64,000 nucleotides of DNA from Nesterenkonia pannonica. GTDB taxonomy: Bacteria > Actinomycetota > Actinomycetes > Actinomycetales > Micrococcaceae. The notes under the pieces were generated by a model. The model searched no databases, was not told the DNA's origin, and worked only from the letters and a program-made list of their open reading frames with translations. Location of the stretch: assembly GCF_019575955.1 (NCBI RefSeq), contig NZ_CP080575.1:1054001-1118000 (forward strand), in the 5' to 3' direction. Position 1 is the stretch's first letter, and each line of letters opens with the position of its first letter. Made by a program: the position numbers and the translations under genes. Shown piece after piece: positions 7,943-19,509 of this stretch.

Positions 7943-10900
7943 TCAGTCCAGGTGGCTGAACGCCTCACCGAGCAGATCCTCAAGCTCCTTGGCGTGACGC
8001 TTGGCCTGCCCGACTGACGTCGCCGCCCCGGACGGCCGCGAGATCAGGCGCACGTCGTGGTCCAGCTGCGGCACGAAGTTCATGCCGAAGAAGGGCCACG
8101 GCCCCTGGTTGGAGGGCTCGTCCTGCGTGTAGACGACCTCGGCCTCGGCGGGGTACCTGCCCAGCTCCTTCCTGAGCGCCTCGACCGGCATCGGGTAGAG
8201 CTGCTCCAGCCGCACAATGGCTGTGGTGCTGTCGTCCCGCTTGGTCCGAGTCGCCAGCAGGTCGTAGTACAGACGACCGGAGACCAGCAGCACGCGCTTG
8301 ACCTTCGAGGGCTCGACCGCATCATCAGGGATGACCTCCTGGAACGTTCCCTGAGTGAAAGCATCCACCGAATCGGCAGCGGCCTTCAGGCGCAGCAGCT
8401 GCTTGGGCGAGAACACGATCAGGGACGCCGCGGTCGAGCAACAGCCTGCCGGCGCAGCAGGTGGAAGTAGTTGGCGCCGGAGGAGGGCATCACCACGGTC
8501 ATATTGTCCTCAGCGCAGAGCTGCAGGAACCTCTCCGGACGTCCCGAGGAGTGGTCCGGGCCCTGGCCCTCGTAGCCGTGAGGCAGCAGCATGACCAGCG
8601 AGGAGCGCTGGCCCCACTTCTGCTCCGCGGAGGAGATGAACTCATCGATGATGATCTGGCCGCCGTTGACGAAGTCGCCGAACTGCGCCTCCCAGAGGAC
8701 CAGCGCGTTGGGGTTCTCCACGGAGTAGCCGTATTCGAAGCCGAGAGCTGCGTACTCCGAGAGCAGCGAGTCGTAGATGAAGAACCGTGCCTGGTCCTCC
8801 GTGAGGTTCTTCACGGGGTACCACTCATCACCGGTGTCGCGGTCGTGGAACACGGCGTGCCGCTGCACGAAGGTGCCGCGGCGGGAGTCCTGGCCGGACA
8901 GGCGCACCTCGGTGCCCTCCATCAGCAGGGAGCCGAAGGCGGCGATCTCCGCGAAGCCCCAGTCGATGCCTCCTTCGCGGGCCATCTTCGCCCGACGCTC
9001 CAGCAGAGCCTTGAGCTTCTGGTGCGCGGTGAAGCCCTCGGGGATGTTGGTGTGGACCTCCCCGATGTGTGCCAGCTGGTCCTCGGAGATTGCCGTGTCC
9101 GTCGAGCTTCTCTCCGGAGTGTCGGTCTCCTCCTGCGAAGCGGTGGGAGCGAGATCCGGGCTCGTCGACCGCTCGCCGCTCTCGACCGTCGTCACCGGCT
9201 GCGTCTGCGCCGCGTGAGTTTCGGTGAAGACGCGCTCCAGGCGCTGACGGTAGTCCTGCAGAGCCTGGTCCGCCTCTTCCTGGGTGATGTCACCGCGTCC
9301 CACCAGTGCCTCCGTGTAGAGACGACGGGTAGTGCGCTTGGCCTCGACCAGGTTGTACATCTTCGGCTGCGTCATCGACGGGTCGTCGCCTTCGTTGTGT
9401 CCGCGTCGGCGGTAGCAGACCAGGTCGATGACGACGTCCTTGTTGAACCGCTGACGGTAGCGGAAGGCCAGCTGGGCCACGCGCGCCACAGACTCTGGGT
9501 CATCAGCGTTGACGTGGAAGATCGGAGCCTGGATGGCCTTCGCCATGTCCGTGGAGTACGTCATGGACCGCGCTGCGGAGGGCGCTGTGGTGAAGCCGAT
9601 CTGGTTGTTGACCACCACATGCACCGTGCCGCCTGTGCGGTAGCCGCGCAGCTGGGACATGTTCAGCGTCTCCGCCACTACGCCCTGGTTAGCGAAGGCT
9701 GCGTCACCGTGGATGAGCAGGGGCATCACTGAGAAGCTGCTGAGGCTGTCGCTGCCCTGGTTCAGCCTGTCCTGCTGGGCGCGGACCACGCCTTCGAGGA
9801 CGGGGTTCACGGCCTCCAGGTGGGAGGGGTTCGCAGCGAGGTAGACCCGGGTGGAGTTTCCGCGGTCGGAGGTGAACTCTCCGCGGGTGCCCAGGTGGTA
9901 TTTCACATCGCCCGAGCCGGTCCCGGCCTCGCGGCCTTCGAACTCGCGGAAGACCTGAGCATAGGTCTTGCCCGCGATGTTGGTGAGCACGTTCAGGCGG
10001 CCGCGGTGGGCCATGCCGATGGCCACCTCGTCGAGGCCCTCGTCAGCGGCCTCGGAGAGCATGGTGTCGAGCAGCGGGATCAGCGATTCCCCGCCCTCGA
10101 GGGAGAAGCGCTTCTGGCCGACGAACTTGGTCTGGAGGAACGTCTCGAACGCCTCGGCCGCATTCAGCCGCCCCAGGATGCGGAACTGCTCCTCGCGGTT
10201 GGGCTTCGAGTAGGGGTGCTCGATCTCCTCCTGGAACCAGTCGCGCTCCTCGGGCGACTGAAGATGCATGTACTCGATGCCGGTGTTGCGGCAGTAGGTG
10301 TCCCGCAGCACGCCGAGGATGCGGCGCAGTGTCAGGGTGTCCTTGCCCCGAATCCGCCGGTGGGCCATTCGCGGTCCAGGTCCCACAGGGTCAGGCCGTG
10401 GGTCTCGATCTCCAGGTCCGGGTGGGTGCGCATCTTGTACTCGAGCGGGTCGACCGAAGCCATCAGGTGCCCGCGGACGCGGAAGGCATGGATCAGCTGC
10501 TGGATCCGCGCGACCTTGTTGACCTCGTCCTCAGGGTTGACCTGCACATCCGAGGACCACTGGATGGGCTTGTACGGAATGCGCAGCGCTTCGAAGACCT
10601 CTTCGAAGAAGCCTTCTTTGCCCAGAAGCAGCTCGTGGATCGTCTTCAGGAACTCGCCGGAGTAAGCGCCCTGGATGACACGGTGGTCGTAGGTCGAGGT
10701 CAGTGTGATGATCTTGGAGACGGCGAGCTTGTTCAGGGTCTTCTCTGCCGCGCCCTGGAACTCTGCCGGATACTCAAGCGCGCCGACGCCCACGATGACC
10801 GCCTGCCCTTGGAGAGCCGCGGAACGGAGTGAACAGTGCCGATGCCGCCGGGGTTGGTCAGCGAGACGGTGGTGTAAGCGTAGTCGCCGGGGTGAGCTTG

Positions 10901-11819
10901 TTGTCGCGGGCGCGCTTGACCACATCGTCGTAGGCGGCCCACCACTCGGCGAATCCCATCTGCTCCGCACCCTTGATGTTCGGAACGACGAGGGCACGGG
11001 TGCCGTCCGGGCGAGGCATATCGATCGCGAGGCCGAAGTTCACGTGTGCCGGGGTGATCATGGTCGGCTTGCCGTCGACGACGTCGTAGGTGACGTTCAT
11101 CTCAGGGTGCTTCCGCAGCGCCCTGATCATGGCGTAGCCGATCAGGTGGGTGAAGGAGACCTTGCCGCCGCGAGTCCGCTTGAGGTGGTTGTTGATCACG
11201 GTGCGGTTGTCGATCAGCAGCTTGGCCGGAACAGCCCTGACGGTGGTGGCCGTGGGAACCTCCAGAGAGGCATCCATGTTCGCGGCGATAGCTTTGGAGA
11301 TGCCCTTCAGGGGGTCTTCTTGTCCTCGGCGCCGCTGGACTTGTCGCCGGGGGCTGCCTGGCGCACCGGCTCAGAGGGAATCTGCGCGCCGGTCTCGGCC
11401 TTGCGGGTGGTGGGAGTCGGAGCGGTGGGCCGTCCCTGGCTCGACGTCTGCTGGGATACTTGGGCAGTGCGCTGAGCCGCTTCCGGCTCGGCAGGCTTGG
11501 CTGTGCTGGGCGTGGTCTCTGCCTTGGACGGTCGCTGGTTGGCGGCGTCCGGCTCAGTGTCGGCGGAGGATGACTTGGAAGAGGTCACCTCCTCCTTGGG
11601 AGCGGCCTTCGTGTCGGAGGCGCTCTCCTTCTGCGTGCCGGAGGAGCCGCTCGTCGAGGTCTGGGACTCTGCGCCCTCGCTCTCCAGCCGTTGGAAGATC
11701 GTGGCCCACTTGCGGTCCACCGACTCGGGGTTATCCCGGTACTTCTCGTAGATGTCGGCGACCAGCCACTCGTTCCCGGGGAACTCTTCTGCAAGTCGGC
11801 TGGAGGTCAGTTCTGGCAC
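7943..11819 (-). CDS. kgd: Multifunctional 2-oxoglutarate metabolism enzyme Kgd (decarboxylase / E1o-E2o)
   Basis: Thiamine-diphosphate enzyme joining an E2-like succinyltransferase domain to 2-oxoglutarate decarboxylase/dehydrogenase E1, the actinobacterial form acting in the TCA cycle. GTG 11819 gives an N-terminal helix ([19 protein letters not shown]) and a low-complexity Ser/Thr/Pro linker. The E2 domain contains [20 protein letters not shown] and [17 protein letters not shown]. The E1 domain contains [50 protein letters not shown] and [18 protein letters not shown], then [20 protein letters not shown]. It ends EAFSHLD. Frame breaks lie near 8420, 10370, 10840-10890 and 11310. Three conserved Gly positions are altered at putative GCCGGC sites (9688, 10662, 10874). 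Confidence 0.93.
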
Positions 11820-11974
11820 GTGGATACGCCTCTTCCCTATCGGCTCGGGGTGCTCCCGGCACGTCGCTGTGCTTAATCTGTGCGAGCGGGCCTTGGCCGC
11901 CCGTCTGAGGTGCGAGGTACAGCATAGTGAGTTTCGCCACCGGGATTCCACCGGCGCCGGTATCGTGTCCCGCG

Positions 11975-13307
<1,333 letters not shown>

Positions 13308-13362
13308 TAGAATCCTGATCCTTATGGAGTATCGACAACGCAGCTGGGGGTGCCTCCGCTAA

Positions 13363-14767
13363 GTGGAGTGGGTACTCCTGGGCATAGGACTGCTGCTCAT
13401 CCTCGGCAACGGCTTCTTCGTCGCCGTCGAGTTCTCATTGGTGGCTCTCGACCAACCCACCGTGCAGCATGCCATCGACACCGGCGACAAGCGCGCGGTG
13501 CCCCTGATGAGGTGTCTGAAGTCGCTGTCCACCCAGCTGAGCTCCTGCCAGCTGGGCATCACGCTGAACACCCTCCTGATCGGCTACGTCTTCGAACCGG
13601 CTCTGGGGAGCCTGCTGTCCGGCCCCATGGAAACGATCAGGGTTCCCGATGCAGCGGCGGGCGCCGTCTCCCTCGTCACAGCGATGCTCGTGGCCACGGC
13701 CATGACGATGCTGATCGGCGAGCTCATTCCCAAGAACCTCGCGGTGGCGGCGGCCTTCCCCGTCGGCCGGGCGCTGGCCAGGCCCCAGCTGGTCTTCACC
13801 ATGATCTTCAAGCCGCTGATCATTGTCCTCAACGGATTCTCCAACAAGGTGCTCCACCGGGTCGGCCTGGAAGTCAAGGAGGAGCTCTCAGGAGCACGGA
13901 CGCCCGAGGAGCTCTCGTCCATGGTGCGGCGCTCCGCGTCGCTCGGAACCCTCGACGAGGACACTGCGGCCTTCCTGGACCGGACGCTGCATTTCTCCGA
14001 GCAGACGGCCGCGGACGTCATGACCCCTCGGCCGCGCATGGTCACGGTCGACGCGCAGGCCCCTTGGTCGAGCTGATCGACACTGCTCGCCGCACCGGCT
14101 ACTCCAGGTTCCCGGTGCTCGGTGAGGGCGGAGTCGACGACGTGCGCGGACTGGCACACGTGAAGAAGGCGGTCGCCGTTCCGCGCAGCAAGCGCGAAGG
14201 CCTGGTGGCAGCGACCGTGATGACGGAGGAGGCTGCCCGCGTTCCGGAGACTCTCCACGTCGATGTGCTTCTCGCCGAGCTGCGTGATGCTCCTCTGCAG
14301 GCGGCCATTGTGGAGGATGAGTACGGCGGCACATCCGGTGTGGTGACTTTGGAGGATGTGATCGAGGAGATCGTCGGCGAGGTCGCAGACGAGCATGACC
14401 GGCTCGCTCCGGGTGTGCTTCAGGCCGCCAACGGCGACTGGTACTTCCCAGGCCTGCAGCGGCCGGATGAGATCAACCACCAGATTCTCGAGCTCGCGAT
14501 CCCTGAGGACCCGGCTTATGAGACTGCGGCCTACTTCGTGCTCTTCAGGCTCGGCCGGGTGGCCGCTGTGGGGATGAGGTCGATGTGGTCGGAGGGCGGC
14601 TCGCGGTGGCTGGGCTCGACGGTCGGCGCATCGACCGACTGCGCTTCATTCCTGACCCGGAGGCTCGACGGGCAGCCCATGAGGCAGCCGCGGAGCGGGC
14701 TGAGAGGCTGGCGAAGGAACGCGCAGAGCATGAGCGGGAGAGCGTGGGGACCAGCGATGACCGGTGA
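13363..14767 (+). CDS. CNNM/HlyC-CorC family membrane protein with CBS domains, copy 1
   Basis: Membrane protein of the DUF21-CBS-CorC_HlyC class, thought to move divalent cations such as Mg or to sense adenylates. The DUF21 domain begins VLLGIGLLLILGNGFFVAVE and contains QLGITLNTLLIGY and MLIGELIPKNLAVA. The CBS pair includes MTPRPRMVTVDA, SRFPVLGEG, AAIVEDEYGGTSGVVTLED and VIEEIVGEVADEHD, and the C-terminal transporter-associated domain has GDWYFPGLQRPDEIN. It starts at GTG 13363; the frame shifts near 14065 and 14575. Its end overlaps the start of the next gene by 11 bases, so the pair is one operon. Confidence 0.87.
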
Positions 14768-15821
14768 CCTGATGGGACTTCTGTGGCTCGTCGTGCTCCT
14801 GGCGGGCAACGCCTTCTTCGTGGCGGGGAGTTCGCAGTGCTTTCGGCCAGGCGCAGCCAGATCGAGCCCAAGGCAGAGGTAAGCTCGGCGCGGGCCCGCA
14901 CCGCCCTGTATGCCATGCAGCACGTCTCGCAGATGCTGGCCGTTGCCCAGCTGGGCATCACCGTCTGCTCCCTGCTTCTGCTCATCGTCGCCGAGCTAGG
15001 CCATCCACCACCTCCTCGAGGTGCCGTTCGAGGCATCGGGCCTGCCCGATGAGGCCTCCTACGCGGTGTCGCTGGTCGTGGCTCTGCTGTTCGTGAGCTT
15101 CCTGCACGTGACCTTCGGAGAGATGATCCCGAAGAACTTCGCGGTCTCCGTCGCTGATCGGGCGGTCCTGCTGCTGGCTCCTCCCATGGTGCTGCTGTAC
15201 CGCCTGACGATGCCTGTGATCTGGCTGCTGAACACGTTCGCGAACCTGGCGCTGCGGGCCATGCGGGTGACGCCCCGGGACGAGGTCGTATCGACCTTCA
15301 CGCTCGAAGAGATGGAGTCGATCGTCAATGAGTCCAAGCGCGGCGGCACCGTGACCGATGATGCCGGCCTCATCGCAGGCGCCCTGGACTTCGGCGGCTA
15401 TCGTGCGGCTGACGTCATGGTGACGGCGGAGCAGGTGGTGACGGTGCCGGAGGACGTGACGCCCCGCCAGGTGGAGAAGGCCGTGGGCCGGACAGGGTTC
15501 TCCCGGTTCGTCGTCCTCAACGGCGAGGGCGCTCACACCGGATATGTGCACCTCAAGGACGTGATGTCGCTGAGCGCCTCAGCATTCGACAGCTCCCTGC
15601 CTGTCACGGCCGTACGCTCTCTGGCCAACTTCTCCGCAGCTGATGATCTCGGTGAGTGCCTGGCGTCCATGCAGCGATCCGGCTCCCATTTGGGCCGTGT
15701 GCTGGACGAGCATGGCCGAACCATCGGCATCCTCTTCCTCGAAGATGTGCTGGAGACCCTCGTGGGCGAGATCAACGACGCCACACAGGCGAGAGACTCC
15801 CGGCGTCAGCACCAGGTGTGA
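14757..15821 (+). CDS. CNNM/HlyC-CorC family membrane protein with CBS domains, copy 2
   Basis: Second, shorter paralogue in the same operon. It has the DUF21 domain (LLWLVVLLAGNAFFVAG, QMLAVAQLGITVCSLLLLIV, FVSFLHVTFGEMIPKNFAV) and two CBS motifs (VMVTAEQVVTVPEDVTP, SRFVVLNGEGAHTGYVHLKD, LGRVLDEHGRTIGILFLED, VLETLVGEIND). It lacks the long C-terminal CorC_HlyC domain of copy 1, ending soon after the second CBS. Frame breaks occur near 14825 and 14995. Near 14879 the product reads KAEVSSARARTAL where relatives have EAGS, one of the suspected GCCGGC miscalls. Having a long and a short copy side by side is common in Actinobacteria and suggests a heteromer. Confidence 0.87.
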
Positions 15822-15852
15822 GCCGCGAGCGGGGCCGCGCCTCAGCGGCAGC

Positions 15853-16284
15853 TCACTCTGCTGCAGGAACGCTGTCTCCGAAGCCTCGGTCCCTCAGTGC
15901 GTCCCTGAGCGTGGCGGCGGCTTGGTCCATCTTCGTCTCGTCCGGGCTTTCGAGAGCGTTCTCGAAGCTGTGGTCGGCCATCGAGTTCGACGGCCACACG
16001 TGCAGGTGCAGGTGCGGGATCTCGAAGCCCACGACGGCGAGACCGGCTCGGGCTGAGCCGAACGCCTCCACCTGCGCGGAGCCTATGCGGTGGGCCACGG
16101 TCGTCAGGTGGGCCACGAGGTCCTCTGAAGCATCGGTCCACCGGTCTACCTCCTGCCGGGGCACCACCAGGGTGTGCCCATAGGCGAGAGGGCTGATGGA
16201 GAGGAATCCGACGCAGGTCTCGTCGCTCCAGATGAACCTGCCGGGGATGTCACCGGCGATGATCTTGCTGAACACAGTGGCCAT
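15853..16284 (-). CDS. HIT family protein
   Basis: Intact 143-residue histidine-triad protein, a nucleotidyl hydrolase/transferase that splits nucleoside phosphoramidates or dinucleotides. The N-terminus has FSKIIAGDIPGRFIWSDE, then SPLAYGHTLVVPRQEVDRW, and the catalytic triad reads HLHLHVWP near residue 97, with the active-site His in the last position. Its frame is unbroken, unlike most neighbours. It is convergent with the CNNM pair and divergent from zur. Many Micrococcales carry a HIT gene at such a position, but the substrate is not evident. Confidence 0.88.
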   Translation of the reverse strand: MATVFSKIIAGDIPGRFIWSDETCVGFLSISPLAYGHTLVVPRQEVDRWTDASEDLVAHLTTVAHRIGSAQVEAFGSARAGLAVVGFEIPHLHLHVWPSNSMADHSFENALESPDETKMDQAAATLRDALRDRGFGDSVPAAE

Positions 16285-16351
16285 GCTCCCAGCCTAAGGC
16301 GGCGAACGTCCGAGGTGCAGAGCAGATCTGCACTGTTACCCTTCTTGGACC

Positions 16352-16767
16352 ATGAGTGAGACGACGTCACCTCCCACCAAGGGCCGTTCAACCCGTCAGA
16401 AGCGCGCAGTGTGGGCTGCGCTGAGCTCCTTGAGGACTTCGTCTCGGCCCAGGAGCTGCACCGCATTCTCAACGAGCGCGGCGAGAAGGTCTCCCTGGCC
16501 ACGGTCTACCGGGTGCTGCAGTCCCATCAGGACGAGGGCACCGTGGATGTTCTGCGGCCCGACGACGGCGAAGCAATCTTCCGCCTCTGCGAGCGTGAGG
16601 ATCACCACCACCACCTGGTCTGCCGGCGCTGCGGAGTCACCGTGGAGTTTGAGGCGCCGGACGTGGAGTCCTGGGCCACAGAGCTCGCAGCCGAGCACGG
16701 CTTCACCGACCTGCAGCACACGCTGGAGATCTTCGGCCTCTGCCAGAAGTGCTCGGCCCAGGCATAG
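16352..16767 (+). CDS. zur: Fur-family transcriptional regulator, probably Zur
   Basis: Metal-dependent repressor of the Fur family. The winged-helix part has FVSAQELHRILNERGEKV and SLATVYRVLQSHQDEGTVDV. The dimer part carries the regulatory His cluster REDHHHHLVCRRCG and a second Cys pair, CQKC, near the end, giving the structural CxxC...CxxC zinc site. The early frame break near 16415 joins KRAVWAAL to LEDFVSAQ. It lies directly next to znuABC, which face it tail to tail, and a Zur-like box precedes znuA. That context supports Zur rather than Fur. Confidence 0.85.
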
Positions 16768-16777
16768 TCCGCCCCAG

Positions 16778-17655
16778 TTATCGCCGCTTGGCCTTCTGGC
16801 GCCGTCCGATGAGCAGGCACACCACGTAGATGAGGAAGCTGATCGTGGTGATGTAGGGGCTGATGGGGATGGTGCCGGTGATGGCGATCATGATTCCGGC
16901 GACGGCGCTGGTCACACCGAAGGTCATGGAGAGCAGCACCACGGTGAGCGGGCGGTGGCTGATCTTCAGTGCGGCTGCAGCGGGGACTACGAGGAGCGAC
17001 AGGACCAGCAGTGCGCCGACGACCTGAACACTCATGGCCACGGCGAGCCCCAGCAGAACCATGAAGCCGATGGACACCGCCGAGATCCGCACGCCGCGGG
17101 CGGCTGCGAGCTCAGGGTCCACCGAGGCGAAGAGCAGAGGCCGCCAGACCAGCACCAGCACGCATGAGATCAGGACGGCCACCGTGACGAGGGTCTGAGT
17201 CTGGATGTCATCGACCCCACGATCTGCCCCGTCAGCAGCCCGAACTGGTTGGCGCTGCGGCCTTGGTAGAGGTGCAGGAACAGAATTCCCAGCCCCATTC
17301 CGAAGGGCATGAGCACGGCGGTGACCGCGCTGACCTCACGATCCTTGATGCTGAGGATCCCGATGAGGGTGGCCGCCGCGACCGCGCCGACGGCTGATCC
17401 GGCCACCACGTCGACCCCGATCAGCAGGGCGAGTGCGGCGTAAGCGAAGCTGATCTCAGCTATTCCGTGCACCACCAGTCCGGCGCGGCGCAGAGAGACG
17501 AAGACACCGATGATCCCTCCCATGATGCCCAGCACCGCTGCCGTGATCACTGAGTTCTGCACCAATGAGAACAGGTCCCAATACCCGTCCAGGCTGTAGG
17601 TGCCGCGCAGGCGGTCCACCAGTGCGAGCGCTGAGGAGGATCCGACGCCGCTCAC
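16778..17655 (-). CDS. znuB: Zinc ABC transporter permease
   Basis: ABC-3 family permease with eight or so hydrophobic segments: SVITAAVLGIMGGIIGVFVS, VSAVTAVLMPFGMGLGILFL, VAVLISCVLVLVWRPLLFAS, ALLVLSLLVVPAAAALKI, ending CLLIGRRQKAKRR. GTG 17655 overlaps the znuC stop (GTGA). The frame breaks near 17210, between QIVG and DDIQTQTLVTV. The product reads AEISFAYAALALL where the family favours FAGAA; the underlying GTAAGC at 17440 is a suspected miscall. It forms the zinc channel with ZnuC and ZnuA. Confidence 0.88.
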
Positions 17656-18481
17656 CGGATGATCCCTTCCTGCGGCCGGGCCTCAGCGCTGAGATGCCCA
17701 TGGTGGCCCTCGAGATGCTCCGCCATGACCACCAGGCGGCCCTTGTGCTCGATGACATCGACAGGTGCGTCGTAGAGCTCCGAGAGGACCGAGGAGCGCA
17801 TCACTTCGTCGACGGTGCCGATGCGATGCTGGCCCCGAGCGAAGTAGAGGACCCGGTCGACGTGCTCAATGACGGGGTTGATCTCATGGGTGACGAAGAC
17901 GACGGATGTGTCGCGCTCCACAGCCTGCCGACGGATCAGCTCCGTGATGGCCTGCTGGTGGTGCAGGTCCAACGAGGCAAGGGCTCGTCGCAGAGGAGAG
18001 CTGAGGGGTCGCTTACCAGTGCCTGCGCGGTTCTCAGACGCTGCTGCTCGCCGCCGGACAGCAGGCCCACCGGCTGATCGGCGTAGGAGCGAGCCCCGAC
18101 CTGTTCAAGCAGGGACTCCACGGTGCTGCGGGTACGACGGCTCCTGAACGGCAGGCCCCACCGGTGCCCATCGATGCCGAGAGCCACCAGATCGCGGGCG
18201 CGCAGCGGCGTGTCCGCAGGCAGTGGGTGCTGCTGAGGAATGTATCCCACCCGTGCGGAACCTCGTCTGACGGGGGCGCCATTGATCTTCGCAGTGCCTG
18301 CTGTGAGCCGCTGAAGTCCCAGCAGGACCTTGAGAAAGGTGGACTTTCCGGATCCGTTGGGCCCCAGCACGGCGAGGAACTCCCCAGCGCGGAGGTCGAG
18401 GTTCAGGTCCTGCCAGAGTGGGCGGGAGCCGAAGGTGATGCCTGCTCCCTGCAGGCTCACGATGGGCGTCTGCTCAGCCAT
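17652..18481 (-). CDS. znuC: Zinc ABC transporter ATP-binding protein
   Basis: ATPase subunit of the zinc importer. Walker A reads LGPNGSGKST, the Q-loop VGYIPQQHPL, the signature LLSGGEQQRLRTAQALVSDP and Walker B ALLCDEP, with the switch His in VFVTHEINPVIEHVDRVLYF. The frame breaks once near 17965, right after the Walker B Glu. The last 50 residues include IEHKGRLVVMAEHLEGHHGH, a His-rich tail that might bind metal. The start overlaps the znuA stop (ATGGCTGA) and the stop overlaps znuB, so the three genes are coupled. Confidence 0.9.
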
Positions 18482-19404
18482 CCATCTCCGCCAGGGCCTC
18501 TTCGACCGTGTCGATGTTCGCGCTCATCCACTCCTGGAAGTTTGCCGCATCGTCAGGAGCGTCTCGGTGAACTCGCGGATGATGACGCCGTTCTCCTCAG
18601 CCTGGCTGCGAATCCTCTGCGACTGCTGGGTCTCGGTCTGAGGGTTGTAGCTCAGGAGGTCGATCTCTTCGGTCAGCTCGAGCGAATCCTGGTACAGCCG
18701 GGGAGAGACGTCGTCGCCGTGCTCCACCGCTGACAGGAACTCCTCCTCCGTGCGGTTCTCGAAGCCTGCATCGTCCAGAAGGTATCCCGACACCGCCTCG
18801 GTGGCCAGATAGCTTCTGCCCTCTGCCTCCAATGCTTCGTTGCGCTCGTGCAGCTCCCGGATGTCCGCAGCCAGGGCATCGGCGTTCTCCTGGTAGGCCT
18901 CGGCGTTCTCAGGCGCGACATCGCTCAGCCGGTCGGCGAAGTCGAGGACGAACTCCTCCATCTGCAGGAGGTCGTACCAGATGTGCTCGTTCTCAAAGGT
19001 TCCGTCCCATTCGTGGGAGTGCTCGTTCTCTCCGGGGATGACCTGGTAGAGGTCATCCTCCATATCGGCGGAGGAGGCGAGCAGCGTGATGAACGAATCG
19101 TATCCGCCGCCGTTGGCCACCACCAGATCGGCGTTCTCGACGGCGAGGCGGTCCTGAGGAGTGGCCTCGTAGGAGTGCGGGTCCACAGCGGTCGACTCCA
19201 CGATCGCCTGCGAGTCGACGCTGCCGCTTAAGCAATCTGTTCGATAAGGTCCGCATAGACGTCGATGCTGGAGATTACGGTGAGCCCCGTGTCGTCGACA
19301 TCGGCGTCGTAAGCAGCCTCATCCGTCGCCGTGCCGTCTCCGGCGCAGGCTGTAAGCGCCATGGCCGCGATGCTCAGAACGGCGGCTGTGCGGGCTGTGC
19401 GCAT
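18474..19404 (-). CDS. znuA: Zinc ABC transporter substrate-binding lipoprotein
   Basis: High-affinity zinc-binding lipoprotein. ATG 19404 begins a signal with lipobox-like MALTACAG. TVISSIDVYADLIEQIA is followed by a frame change at 19226-19233, then TAVDPHSYEATPQDRLAV (first His ligand) and DLVVANGGGYDSF. An acidic loop follows with scattered His (ENEHSHEWDGTFENEHIWYD), then SYLATEAVSGYLLDDAGF and the C-terminus EEALAEMDG after a shift near 18555. The loop takes the place of the His-rich loop of other ZnuAs. It is the first gene of znuACB, behind a Zur-like box at 19460-19474. Confidence 0.88.
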
Positions 19405-19459
19405 GGGGACCTCCTGCAGATGAGAACCAGTATCGGGAACCCCGACAGCGTACGCCTGC

Positions 19460-19474
19460 TGAGACTCGTTCTCA
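19460..19474 (-). promoter_or_regulatory. Zur-like operator upstream of znuA
   Basis: TGAGACTCGTTCTCA is a 15-base inverted repeat (TGAGA-N5-TCTCA), 55 bases before the znuA start. It fits the TGA-rich pattern of Fur/Zur boxes with a C/G exchange in each half. A weaker related sequence, TGAGAACCAGTATCG, lies at 19421-19435. The zur gene is 2.7 kb away in the same cluster. Confidence 0.55.
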
Positions 19475-19509
19475 ACTCATGCCGCGGGCCTCAGCCGCTC
19501 GGTCAGCGG

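Noticed and set aside
16316..16332. TGCAGA-N5-TCTGCA inverted repeat between the HIT gene and zur as a Zur site
   Set aside because: It is symmetric but does not resemble Zur boxes or the repeat upstream of znuA; a single occurrence is not enough to call it.
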